DNA of 50,189 nucleotides from Clostridiales bacterium 1_7_47FAA (GTDB taxonomy: Bacteria; Bacillota; Clostridia; Lachnospirales; Lachnospiraceae): contig DS990261.1 in assembly GCA_000155435.1 (NCBI GenBank), forward strand, positions 593,756 to 643,944. The letters are read 5' to 3'. Positions within the stretch are counted from its first letter, which is position 1, and each line of letters starts with the position of its first letter. The notes under the pieces are model-generated. The model saw only the letters and a program-made list of their open reading frames with translations, was not told the DNA's origin and searched no databases. The translations under genes and the position numbers were made by a program. Of this stretch, positions 42,178 through 50,189 are shown one piece after another.

Positions 42178-43395
42178 ATGGATACAGAGCAGGATGCCTA
42201 TGTACCGGGGATGGAGCATGAAGGCATAACCGTATTTATGATGGGAACAGTCATGGTGGAGTACAACAGGAAGCCCATGCCGCTTATGGGGAATCCGCAG
42301 GGGAAGATGCTCCAGCTGTTCCTGATTCTTTTATACGCAGGGGATAAGGGCGTACTCAGGGAAGAACTATTAGACATGCTCTACGGCAATGGGGAGAATA
42401 CGAATCCGTCCGGCAGCCTGAGGGCGGCGGTGTTCCGGCTGAGGAAGACCCTGGAGGGCTGTGGATTGCCGGAGCATGAATACATACGCACTGACAGCGG
42501 CATATACCGGTGGGACAGCGGAGGCGTACCTGTCTATATTGATGCAAAGGACTTTGAGTCAACAGCCCGCAAAGCGCTGAAACAAAAGGATGAATTCCTT
42601 TTAAAGAGGGCCTGCGGGTTATACCAGGGGGAATTCATGGCCCAGCTGGCAGGAGAGAAGTGGGTATCTGTCATCGGGGTCCGGTGCCAGGAACTGTATT
42701 TTGACTGTCTCAGGATGGCATATTATATCATGAAGGAGAACCGGGAATACACAGACCTGCTGGAGTTGTCCTCGGCCGCCTGTGAGCTTTATCCCTACGA
42801 AGAATGCCAGATCATGAAGATTGACTGTCTGATTGCCATGAAACGCTTCAAGGATGCAATGCAGGTATATGACCAGGCGGTGACCCAGTACTTTGAGGAA
42901 CAGGGACTGCCTCCGTCTGAGAAGATGCTGGAACGGTTCAGGACCATGAGCGGCCAGATACGCTATACCTCTGATACGCTTAAGGACATAAGGGACAGCC
43001 TGCATGAGCGGGACCGGGTGAACGGCCCATACTATTGCTCCTATCCCGCGTTCATAGACTGCTACCGGCTCTTGGTCCGCATGTCGGAGAGGATTGATTT
43101 CACCAATGTGCTTCTGTGCTGCACCCTGCTGGACTCCAAAGGAAAGCCGCTGGATGCAGGAGGGGAACTCTTAAAGGCAGCATCCTCCAAGCTCCATGAA
43201 GCCATCGGCAAATCAATCAGGAAAGGGGATGTGTTCACCTGCTACAATCCCAGCCAGTACCTGGTGATGCTCAACGGCACCTCCCAGGAATACTGTCTCA
43301 GGATATACGAACGTATTGACAGGAACCTCCATCTGTGGGACGGAGGGAGAAGGGTGAAGCTGAACTATCAGGTAATGCCTGAAAGCCTGCTGTAA
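42178..43395 (+). CDS. SARP/BTAD-like regulator with degenerate GGDEF-like C-terminus
   Basis: A 405-residue cytoplasmic protein. Residues about 15-105 form a winged helix of the OmpR/SARP kind (LQLFLILLYAGDKGVLREELLDMLYG, SLRAAVFRLRKTLEG). Residues about 115-250 form a helical BTAD/TPR-like domain (YQGEFMAQLAGEKWV, ELYPYEECQIMKIDCLIAMKRFKDAM). The C-terminal 120 residues follow the strand-helix order of a diguanylate cyclase: LLVRMSERIDFTNVLLCCTLLD, then KLHEAIGKSIRKGDVFTCYN and QYLVMLNGTSQEYCLRIYERI, but the GGDEF loop position reads NPSQY, so catalysis is not expected. It may bind DNA in response to a ligand. GGGGG precedes the ATG, and a 33-bp dyad lies upstream. Confidence 0.8.
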   Translation: MDTEQDAYVPGMEHEGITVFMMGTVMVEYNRKPMPLMGNPQGKMLQLFLILLYAGDKGVLREELLDMLYGNGENTNPSGSLRAAVFRLRKTLEGCGLPEHEYIRTDSGIYRWDSGGVPVYIDAKDFESTARKALKQKDEFLLKRACGLYQGEFMAQLAGEKWVSVIGVRCQELYFDCLRMAYYIMKENREYTDLLELSSAACELYPYEECQIMKIDCLIAMKRFKDAMQVYDQAVTQYFEEQGLPPSEKMLERFRTMSGQIRYTSDTLKDIRDSLHERDRVNGPYYCSYPAFIDCYRLLVRMSERIDFTNVLLCCTLLDSKGKPLDAGGELLKAASSKLHEAIGKSIRKGDVFTCYNPSQYLVMLNGTSQEYCLRIYERIDRNLHLWDGGRRVKLNYQVMPESLL

Positions 43396-43408
43396 CAGAA
43401 ACTGAATA

Positions 43409-44593
43409 TCAATAAGATACCTTAGGGCTGGCGCCATAACGCCCTTCCAGGTATTGCTTGCCATAGGCCTCATCGTTTCGCGGGATGAGGCCGTTTTCTT
43501 TTTTATACCATGAAAGGGGATAGAGCTGTGCATCCTCTCCCGTGGGGCGGGAGCAGAGCCATATCTCATCCCGTCTAAGAACGGCGGGCATCAGGATTGC
43601 AGTATTATGACTGGTAAATATAAGCTGCGAACCGTGAGGATTTTTCTCGCAATTAGCATAAAGGCTGGTTATGTACCGGAGCAGATGGGGATGCAGTAAG
43701 GAATCCAGGTCATCCGCCACAACCAGATGTCCTTCCTTCAGGCTGAGGAGTATATCCGGCAGTATGGACAGAAGCTTTCTGGTGCCCTTTGATTCCTCGC
43801 TGCAGGGTAATTCATAACTGGCGGAAGCTGCCGGGGTATGGGTGATTAAAAGTTCCCTTCCATCTATTCCATCTCTCAGGATGGTCCTGTAACCGGTAAT
43901 ATCTAAATCCATGGCCTGCAGAGCAGAGCAGATTGCAGCCTGCATGTCCGGCTCATTGGGTAGCTGCGGGTACACCGGGCTGTCAGGAGACAGGAAATGG
44001 ATGTCCCTGAACCAGGAATATGCAGCCTGCACTGATTCACAGGCCATGGATCCGCAATCCAGGGAATGGAACAGAAGCGCAAGGAGAGGACGGCTCGGAG
44101 GAAGCTGTTCAATCTGAACCGCTGGCACGGTTTTCCCCAGATGAAAATCGGATTCCTTCCTATTAAAAAGAATACCTGCATCATCCTTGCCAAGGCGTCC
44201 ATAGAAAAGGTTCTCTTCCTGGATGACTCCCCTCAGAAGATGAAGCTGATAGCGGAACAGGAATCCCTTATGACGGAACAGCACATCAAACTCAGTGGGA
44301 ATGTGGGCACAATCCGGATCCATGCGGTATGAAAGATGCTGGGGTACGGATGGTATGGATGATGCGGATGCCGGGGCGGTAATAAGGGCGGACAGATACG
44401 AGAGTCCATAGAGGACCGTGGACTTCCCCCCGCTGTTTGGGCCATAGACGGAGATGACAGGAAGGAACTGTTCGCCATCCAGCGGATCCTTAATCAGGGA
44501 TGCCTTATGCTCATTAATCGGACCGGGAATACAATCCAACAGGGTTTCCTCTTTGAATATCTTAAAATTCTTCAATGTAAGCTGAACCAGCAT
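43409..44593 (-). CDS. AAA15/OLD-like ATP-binding protein (RloA-like)
   Basis: A 394-residue SMC/ABC-type ATPase. Walker A GPNSGGKST at 51-59, signature-like SEESKGTRK at 265-273, Walker B VVADDLD at 291-297 (Asp where a catalytic Glu is common), and the switch motif TSHNTAIL near 330. Members of this group (AAA15, RloA, OLD-like) often occur in phage-defence or restriction islands, usually with a second gene such as RloB or a TOPRIM nuclease. No partner is visible here: its 3' end meets the SARP-like gene after 13 bp, and upstream lies a non-coding gap. Start supported by GAGG and a minus-strand promoter at 44644-44673. Confidence 0.82.
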   Translation of the reverse strand: MLVQLTLKNFKIFKEETLLDCIPGPINEHKASLIKDPLDGEQFLPVISVYGPNSGGKSTVLYGLSYLSALITAPASASSIPSVPQHLSYRMDPDCAHIPTEFDVLFRHKGFLFRYQLHLLRGVIQEENLFYGRLGKDDAGILFNRKESDFHLGKTVPAVQIEQLPPSRPLLALLFHSLDCGSMACESVQAAYSWFRDIHFLSPDSPVYPQLPNEPDMQAAICSALQAMDLDITGYRTILRDGIDGRELLITHTPAASASYELPCSEESKGTRKLLSILPDILLSLKEGHLVVADDLDSLLHPHLLRYITSLYANCEKNPHGSQLIFTSHNTAILMPAVLRRDEIWLCSRPTGEDAQLYPLSWYKKENGLIPRNDEAYGKQYLEGRYGASPKVSY

Positions 44594-44643
44594 GGTATAC
44601 CTCGCTTTCTGAGAGAAAAAAACTCATAACAATCATTGGTAAC

Positions 44644-44673
44644 ATTGTACCATAGGAAGAGGGGAAAATGCAA
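44644..44673 (-). promoter_or_regulatory. Promoter of the AAA15-type ATPase
   Basis: Minus strand TTGCAT (complement of 44668-44673), 18-bp spacer, TACAAT (complement of 44644-44649), about 50 bp before the start codon. Confidence 0.65.
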
Positions 44674-44913
44674 TAATGAACGAGAAAAAATCTCACGACA
44701 ACAATTGCAGATATTATTTGACAATTTAAATCTGATGTACGTCCAAAAATGCAAAACCGGTTATAAAGTAAAATCTAAAATGGGGAAGAGGATTGAAATA
44801 GTAACAAAAAAGCTGTATGAAATAACGCCCCTTGTAACGCCGGGTTTGCTATGATTATTACAGAGGTTAGGAATGGGCAGAAATAATTTAAGAAAAATTT
44901 TAACTTTTCTTAA

Positions 44914-44948
44914 TTTGTAACCCGTTTGTAACTGTCATTTGATATACT
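44914..44948 (+). promoter_or_regulatory. Adhesin promoter with tandem TTTGTAAC boxes
   Basis: TTTGTAAC at 44914-44921 and 44925-44932 are spaced 11 bp start to start, one helical turn. The extended -10 TGATATACT (TATACT at 44943-44948) follows 10 bp later, and no good -35 is present. Direct repeats on one face over the -35 region are typical of activation by OmpR/PhoB-type response regulators. The rest of 44594-45011 is AT-rich with no supportable gene. Confidence 0.55.
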
Positions 44949-45011
44949 TGTTCCAGATAGTTGTAAATTATCCTAAGTTTGGAAAAGAAATATCATGAGA
45001 GGAGAATATGT

Positions 45012-48000
45012 ATGGAAGGAAGAAAAAGGTCTAGGGCGCTGTCGCGGACAGTGTACAGCGTTCAGAAAAGACTTCTGGCGTTCGTGCTTGCAGCAGCCAT
45101 GATCCTAACCAATGTGGGTGCGGATTTGAATACGGCCCTTGCAGCAACTTCGTCAGAATCCGTCACCTTCTCGATGAGCGGATCACAGCTTGTCAAAGCC
45201 ATTGATGAAGCAATCGCCAGTGGTAATGAAGTGACGGCAGAGGATCTCGATTTCACCAATGGAAAGATTGCTGAATTTGAGAAACTCTTCTTCGGGGAGG
45301 GGAAAATCTATGAGGCATTCCCTGATCCGGATGGCGGAAGTATGGACGCAGAACTAAGGGTGTTCGTACGGCTGCCGGAAGATGCTGATGACATGTATAT
45401 GGTAACCGGCGATGAAGAGATTATCTTCTTATATGTGAATAACGGAGAAGATAGCATCAGCTGCACCACTGAAATCACAAGGATGGATGACGGTGCGGAA
45501 AAGGTCAAGAAGACCAAACGTGTTACTGTAAAGAGTTATGAGGCTGCTTATGGCGATGAGGAAGTGAATCTCATCTCCAAGCCAGTGGAAACACCTGCAC
45601 CGTTACCTGAAGATACAAACAGGCCTGGCGCAGATGAAACAACGGCACCAGCAGAGACTGAGAGCCAGGTTGAGACCACGGCTCCATCTGTAGATGGGAC
45701 CACGGCAGCACCGGACGATGCAACAGACGAAACCACAACAGCTCCGGATGAAACCACAGCTGCTGATGAGACGCAGGCAACCTTACCGGATGAGACAACA
45801 GCTGCTCCGGAGGAAAGCCAGACAGAAGAACCGGCGACAACGGAAGCCGCTGAGGAAAAAACTCAGGAAGCAACCGAGCCGGAGAAGACCGAAGCTCCTG
45901 AAACCGAAGCACCCGAAGCAGAAGCTCCTGAAGCCGAGGTAGGCGAACCTGTAGCATCCATCATCCGTCACAACGCACCATTGGTTGCTGACAATGAGAA
46001 TGGGGACGCAGCCGGGACTAAGGAAGAAGCGGAAGCCAAGGAAGAAACAGAAGCTCCTGAACCTGAGAAAGAGGAAGCACCAAAGGAGACAGAGGCTCCC
46101 ACGAAGGAAGAGGCAACAACGGCTGAAGAGACTGAGGCAACGGAGGCTCCGAGCAAGGAGGAGTCAACAGAAGCAGCAGATTCAACAGACCCAACAGATT
46201 CGGCTCAGGATGCAACCGATGAAACCACTACTGCAGCTGATGGGGAAACCACCGTACCTGGTACGGATGAGACAACGGCAGCACCGGTGGAGAGCGGAAG
46301 CAGTTCTGCGGATGAAAGCGAAACTAAGGCGCCGGCACAGACGGTTCCGGATGTGGCTTCACCGTCGGAGGCTAAGCCGACCGAGGCACCTGCAGAAGAT
46401 GATAATGTTTCTGCGGCAGGAACAAGTGATTTGGTTGGAATCGGTTATTGTTCCACTGCTAAGGTTTATGTGACTACCATCAACCAGCTGAAGGCTTTGG
46501 ATGACTTTGAGGGATATAAGATTTCTTATGCAATCTACCCGGAAGCCAGCGCCCGTATCGTTGAAGGACCAAGAGGCGTTGAGGAAGGCCAGGCGTTAAG
46601 CTTTGGTGTTAAGAATCAGATTGGATATGCGGTTGAGAGTGTGACTGCGAATGGAGAGGTGTTAACTGCTGATTCCATAACAGATAATAATGACACGACT
46701 CAAACTGTATGGTATTCTGTTCCTGGGGTTTATGAAGAGCAGACAGTGGAAGTCTATATGACAGAAACTGGGGAGCATCCGACATTTGCTGAATCTGTGA
46801 CTGTTAACGGCGTGACAATAACAGCAACGGCTCCAGAGGGAGTTATCCCTATTGGGACGAAGCTGGATGTTAAGGAAGTAACCGTCGAAATAGAGTCCGC
46901 GTTAAAAGATAAAGTGGAATCTGAAGAGGGCGGTCAGGTAACATCTGTATTGGCATATGATATTAATTTAATGCTAAACGGTATAAAACTGGATAACAGC
47001 TGGTCTGACAATGGTTATGTGACTGTGACATTCTCTGGAAGTCGTATTGAAGCAGAAACTGCCGGTGGCAGTGCTGTAGAGATATATGCGGTAGATGATA
47101 CAAACGCAGAGGAATTAACTGCGGATACGGCGGCAGGCGTTACGGCAAATACGTTGACTTTAGAAAGCGTTAGCGATACTGTAGATGTACCTGGCGAATC
47201 CAGTGTAAGCAATGTCTCTTTTGAGGCAGAACATTTTACCATTTATGCTATAACTATTATTGATGGTAAAGAGAATCCTGCAGTTGCGACTTATAATTTT
47301 TATATTGACGAAGAATTAGTGGGTACACAGACTGTTAAGGATAATGAATATTTGATTCAACCAGAAAATCCTGCAGCAGTCGATGGAAATAAGTTCATTG
47401 GTTGGATTCCTGAAGGAAGTACCACGGCTCTTGATTTTACCGTTCCTGTCGCAGTTGGCGAAACTAAAACATTAAATATATATGCAACATACGAACAAGT
47501 ACATTATGTTTTCTTTATGGATAATGTAGGGCGTGTTATTGCGACTAAAGAGGGTAAAACAGGAGAGATCATCAGCACGGCAGATGTTACATTTGTGACA
47601 GATACAACAACGGCGGTAACAGGGTGGTCTTTACAGGAAGCTGCTCCACAGACGCCGGTAGGCAATGGCGTGCGGCTGGAAAATGCAGATATTGTACTAT
47701 ACCCAATTGTTTCAGAAGCTTATTGGGTTACATATGAGTCTGGTAATGACGCGACATATTATGCTCCTCGTTATGTTATGCCAGGAGGGAAGGCTGAAAA
47801 CCCAGGAAAGCCGACCCGTTTGGGATATACATTTCAGCATTGGTCCTTATCAGAGGATGGTGGCGCTTACAATTTTAGTTCTAATGTAAGTGGAAACATT
47901 ACACTATATGCTGTATGGAAAGCACAGACGGTTAATTATTCAGTTGTTTATTGGTATGAGAAACCTAATATAGCGGAAGATGCTGGAACAGACGTATCAA

Positions 48001-50189
48001 ACTATATGTTTAATAAATCTGAAACTAGGAGTGCTTTAGCTGGAAGTTATGTTTCAGCCAGTACACTATCGCGAAGAGACAGCATAGAATACGGCTATTT
48101 CAGTCATGGTGATGAACAGCTGTTAGTTAAAGGCGATGGAACCACTGTTTTGAATGTTTACTTCAAACGTATAGTTTATACAATTGAATTTAACTTAAAC
48201 GGCGGAAGTATGCAGTTTAATGGGAATGAGGAGGTTTATACAAGTTCCAAGATATTGACATGTACTAAGGAAGAGCATGAACATAATCGGTGGTGTGGTT
48301 GGGGAAAATACTGTTATAAAGAAGAGCATGAACATAACGATTCATGTTACTTCCTGGCCAATCCATATTCTTTCACGGCGAAGTATGAACAGGACATTCA
48401 GAATCAGTGGCCTTCGTCTAAGAATGCAACATTTACTAAAGGACAAGATGGCTTTATAAATTGGAATGGGAATTTAGCTAGTCATAGGGTTACACTGAAT
48501 AAAGAGTTGATTAAACCTGATTCAAATAATGTAATAACGTTCACTGCAAACTGGGCTAAAACAAGAAATGCAAAAGTGAATTATTGGTTTGAGGAAATTG
48601 CATCTGGGATACCGGAAGGTGAAAGGAAGACTTATAAGGGTAAAACTTATGTAAAAAGTGAAGTCTATTCCCAGGATATAACCTTGCAAAGTTCTGTTGG
48701 CTTAACTCCTAAAGATATCGATGGCGTTTATAATATAGGTGATGACGGTACGGACAAATCAGAGAAAGTGTATAATTTCTATTATGACCGTTATAAATTT
48801 GATTTGAAATTTAATAGTATGGGCGGAACCGCGATAAGCACGAGCAAGAACATTATGTTTGAAGCCCCATTGATATCTTATGAACCCCAAAAACCTACCA
48901 AGGCCAATAGTATTTTTGGTGGGTGGTATCTGGATGCGGCATACTCTCTTCCATTTGATTTTGAGACAGAAGTGATGCCGAATAGTGATACACAGTTGTA
49001 TGCTAAATGGAATCCAATTTCCTATACCGTTACAGTCCATAAAACAATGGAGGGAAATGGGGAGTATGCTGAAATTGCAGACGTTCCTTATGGCACAGTC
49101 ATAAATGGGGAAAATCTGCCATCAGCAGATGATCTTCCTATACCCGAGGGAAATGAATTCCGTGGATGGGGCATTAAAGATTCATCCGGAAAAATCATAC
49201 CATACAACTTTTCAACAAAAGTCACCCAAAACATGACGCTCTATCCTATATGGAGTAATACTTCAGGATATATAGTGACTTATGATATTGGAGAGGGCGC
49301 TGTAGGTATTCCTCCAGTTGATGGATGGCATTACGATTATGATGCTGCTGCAAAAATAATGAGCGCAGATAATCTGAATAATGAAGGCAAAGTGTTTATA
49401 GGCTGGAGTAGTAATTATGAAGGTGACACTGCCCTTTACTATCCAGGAGACAAGATAAGAATAACATCAGATGTTGTTTTGACGGCACAGTGGGAAGATA
49501 TCGTTGGAAAGATTAGCCTGACATATTATGCTAATGATGGAAGTAATAAGAAAGAAGTTATATCTGAGTTGGTAAACAACCAAAGAGTAACAATTTTAGA
49601 TAATATGTTTGAGGTTCCTGAAGGAAAGTATTTTGCAGGTTGGAATACATTGGCAGATGGAACTGGCGAGGCCTTTGAACCTAATTCGGATGTTCTGGTT
49701 GATAGGTTTGAAGATAATCAATTATTTGCTCAGTGGGCGGATTGTATTCTCTTAAATGTGACAGCCAATAGCCTTACAACAACATACAATGGAAAGCCTC
49801 AAACTGTAGAGGGGATAACGGTTGATGGACTTTTAAAGAATCACGTATTAGAAGGTTTGAATGCATCAGCTACGGGAACAGATGTTGGAATATATGATTC
49901 CCTGGTAACTGGGACAGCAAAGATTGTTGATCAAAATGAGAACGATGTTACAAAACGTTATAATATAGTGACTGCAGATGGTTATTTGAATATCACTCCG
50001 ATAAGCGAGAAGCTGACCGTAACAGTCACCGGAAACACAGCCAGCATGGTATACACGGGAAGTGAGCAGGGCGTAGAGGGATATACCAGCGATGCCCCGA
50101 CAGGTGTAAACGTGACATTGGCTGAAGGAAGTGAGGCAGTCGCGAAGGGAACCAACGCAGGGAGATACATGATGGGCCTGGACGCGGAT
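45012..50189 (+). CDS. Giant secreted adhesin, N-terminal part (runs off the window)
   Basis: An open frame of 1726 codons from the ATG at 45012 (AGGAGA upstream) to the window end. A basic start and long signal peptide (RLLAFVLAAAMILTNVGADLNTALA, first 20 of the core hydrophobic) fill residues 1-45. A Thr/Glu/Ala/Pro-rich, mucin-like stalk occupies about 193-470. Then come beta-rich domains, including many InlB/Listeria-Bacteroides-type repeats (patterns such as FNLNGGS, FIGW, LYAVW, LYAKW, LTAQW) between about 750 and 1580. A Cys/His insert at about 1083-1114 has paired KEEHEHN motifs. MBG/YDG-like domains (YNGKPQTVEG, YTGSEQGVEGYTS) begin near 1590. Likely wall-anchored at an unseen C-terminus. 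Confidence 0.88.
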   Translation, partial: MEGRKRSRALSRTVYSVQKRLLAFVLAAAMILTNVGADLNTALAATSSESVTFSMSGSQLVKAIDEAIASGNEVTAEDLDFTNGKIAEFEKLFFGEGKIYEAFPDPDGGSMDAELRVFVRLPEDADDMYMVTGDEEIIFLYVNNGEDSISCTTEITRMDDGAEKVKKTKRVTVKSYEAAYGDEEVNLISKPVETPAPLPEDTNRPGADETTAPAETESQVETTAPSVDGTTAAPDDATDETTTAPDETTAADETQATLPDETTAAPEESQTEEPATTEAAEEKTQEATEPEKTEAPETEAPEAEAPEAEVGEPVASIIRHNAPLVADNENGDAAGTKEEAEAKEETEAPEPEKEEAPKETEAPTKEEATTAEETEATEAPSKEESTEAADSTDPTDSAQDATDETTTAADGETTVPGTDETTAAPVESGSSSADESETKAPAQTVPDVASPSEAKPTEAPAEDDNVSAAGTSDLVGIGYCSTAKVYVTTINQLKALDDFEGYKISYAIYPEASARIVEGPRGVEEGQALSFGVKNQIGYAVESVTANGEVLTADSITDNNDTTQTVWYSVPGVYEEQTVEVYMTETGEHPTFAESVTVNGVTITATAPEGVIPIGTKLDVKEVTVEIESALKDKVESEEGGQVTSVLAYDINLMLNGIKLDNSWSDNGYVTVTFSGSRIEAETAGGSAVEIYAVDDTNAEELTADTAAGVTANTLTLESVSDTVDVPGESSVSNVSFEAEHFTIYAITIIDGKENPAVATYNFYIDEELVGTQTVKDNEYLIQPENPAAVDGNKFIGWIPEGSTTALDFTVPVAVGETKTLNIYATYEQVHYVFFMDNVGRVIATKEGKTGEIISTADVTFVTDTTTAVTGWSLQEAAPQTPVGNGVRLENADIVLYPIVSEAYWVTYESGNDATYYAPRYVMPGGKAENPGKPTRLGYTFQHWSLSEDGGAYNFSSNVSGNITLYAVWKAQTVNYSVVYWYEKPNIAEDAGTDVSNYMFNKSETRSALAGSYVSASTLSRRDSIEYGYFSHGDEQLLVKGDGTTVLNVYFKRIVYTIEFNLNGGSMQFNGNEEVYTSSKILTCTKEEHEHNRWCGWGKYCYKEEHEHNDSCYFLANPYSFTAKYEQDIQNQWPSSKNATFTKGQDGFINWNGNLASHRVTLNKELIKPDSNNVITFTANWAKTRNAKVNYWFEEIASGIPEGERKTYKGKTYVKSEVYSQDITLQSSVGLTPKDIDGVYNIGDDGTDKSEKVYNFYYDRYKFDLKFNSMGGTAISTSKNIMFEAPLISYEPQKPTKANSIFGGWYLDAAYSLPFDFETEVMPNSDTQLYAKWNPISYTVTVHKTMEGNGEYAEIADVPYGTVINGENLPSADDLPIPEGNEFRGWGIKDSSGKIIPYNFSTKVTQNMTLYPIWSNTSGYIVTYDIGEGAVGIPPVDGWHYDYDAAAKIMSADNLNNEGKVFIGWSSNYEGDTALYYPGDKIRITSDVVLTAQWEDIVGKISLTYYANDGSNKKEVISELVNNQRVTILDNMFEVPEGKYFAGWNTLADGTGEAFEPNSDVLVDRFEDNQLFAQWADCILLNVTANSLTTTYNGKPQTVEGITVDGLLKNHVLEGLNASATGTDVGIYDSLVTGTAKIVDQNENDVTKRYNIVTADGYLNITPISEKLTVTVTGNTASMVYTGSEQGVEGYTSDAPTGVNVTLAEGSEAVAKGTNAGRYMMGLDAD

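Noticed and set aside
44636-44854. 72-codon Lys-rich plus-strand frame upstream of the second adhesin
   Set aside because: No Shine-Dalgarno sequence, no family resemblance, and it overlaps the promoter of the divergent ATPase gene.

Overview
The window looks like a chromosomal segment of an anaerobic, low-to-mid GC Firmicute of the Lachnospiraceae, probably near Enterocloster or the Clostridium clostridioforme group. That is an inference from gene content: a GGGtGRT protein beside a NifU-like scaffold, a ferredoxin-dependent 2-oxoacid oxidoreductase, secreted proteins with the aromatic cell-wall-binding repeats typical of these bacteria, several MATE pumps and very large surface adhesins. 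I saw no rRNA, tRNA, CRISPR array, transposase or phage genes.

Layout. 1-854 is non-coding and holds a 16-bp minisatellite. 855-14732 is a surface module: a secreted CAP-domain protein, then a 4317-residue protein in which a thioester-type tip, a low-complexity stalk, about a dozen SpaA/Cna-B-like domains, a sorting-signal-like segment, an accessory membrane part and a complete class B sortase lie in one reading frame. 14956-18153 carries a MATE transporter and the highly codon-biased NifU-like/GGGtGRT pair. 18154-20100 is the most unusual stretch: three related copies of a small module, each with a 28-codon hydrophobic peptide gene on the minus strand facing a short terminator-ended plus-strand RNA that repeats the peptide's translation-start sequence. 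This is the layout of an Fst/par type I toxin-antitoxin. Two copies look intact and one is decayed, and an AT-rich orphan gene lies between copies 1 and 2.

20145-26940 has regulator-transporter or regulator-enzyme pairs, each with a visible operator: MarR plus MATE (then a DUF434 protein), PadR divergent from MATE, and TetR divergent from an alpha/beta hydrolase. A 160-bp palindromic repeat has been captured as the C-terminus of the third MATE protein. 27025-34232 is a catabolic locus: a DASS-family carboxylate transporter and FCD-type GntR regulator divergent from an operon of a P-loop ATPase, ferredoxin, 2-oxoacid:ferredoxin oxidoreductase alpha, beta and gamma subunits, and a CoA-transferase. 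The likely flow is import of an organic acid, oxidative decarboxylation to an acyl-CoA with reduced ferredoxin, then CoA transfer.

34480-44593 is mixed: a large lipoprotein, a dihydrouridine synthase, a possible structured RNA with its own promoter, a signal-less Cu/Zn-type superoxide dismutase, a secreted transglutaminase-like protein, a GreA-type factor, a fourth MATE pump, a SARP-like regulator with a degenerate GGDEF-like tail, and a lone AAA15-type ATPase. 45012 to the right edge is the first 1726 codons of a second giant adhesin.

Coordinates of promoters, RNA ends and domains are read by eye. No database search or folding program was run.
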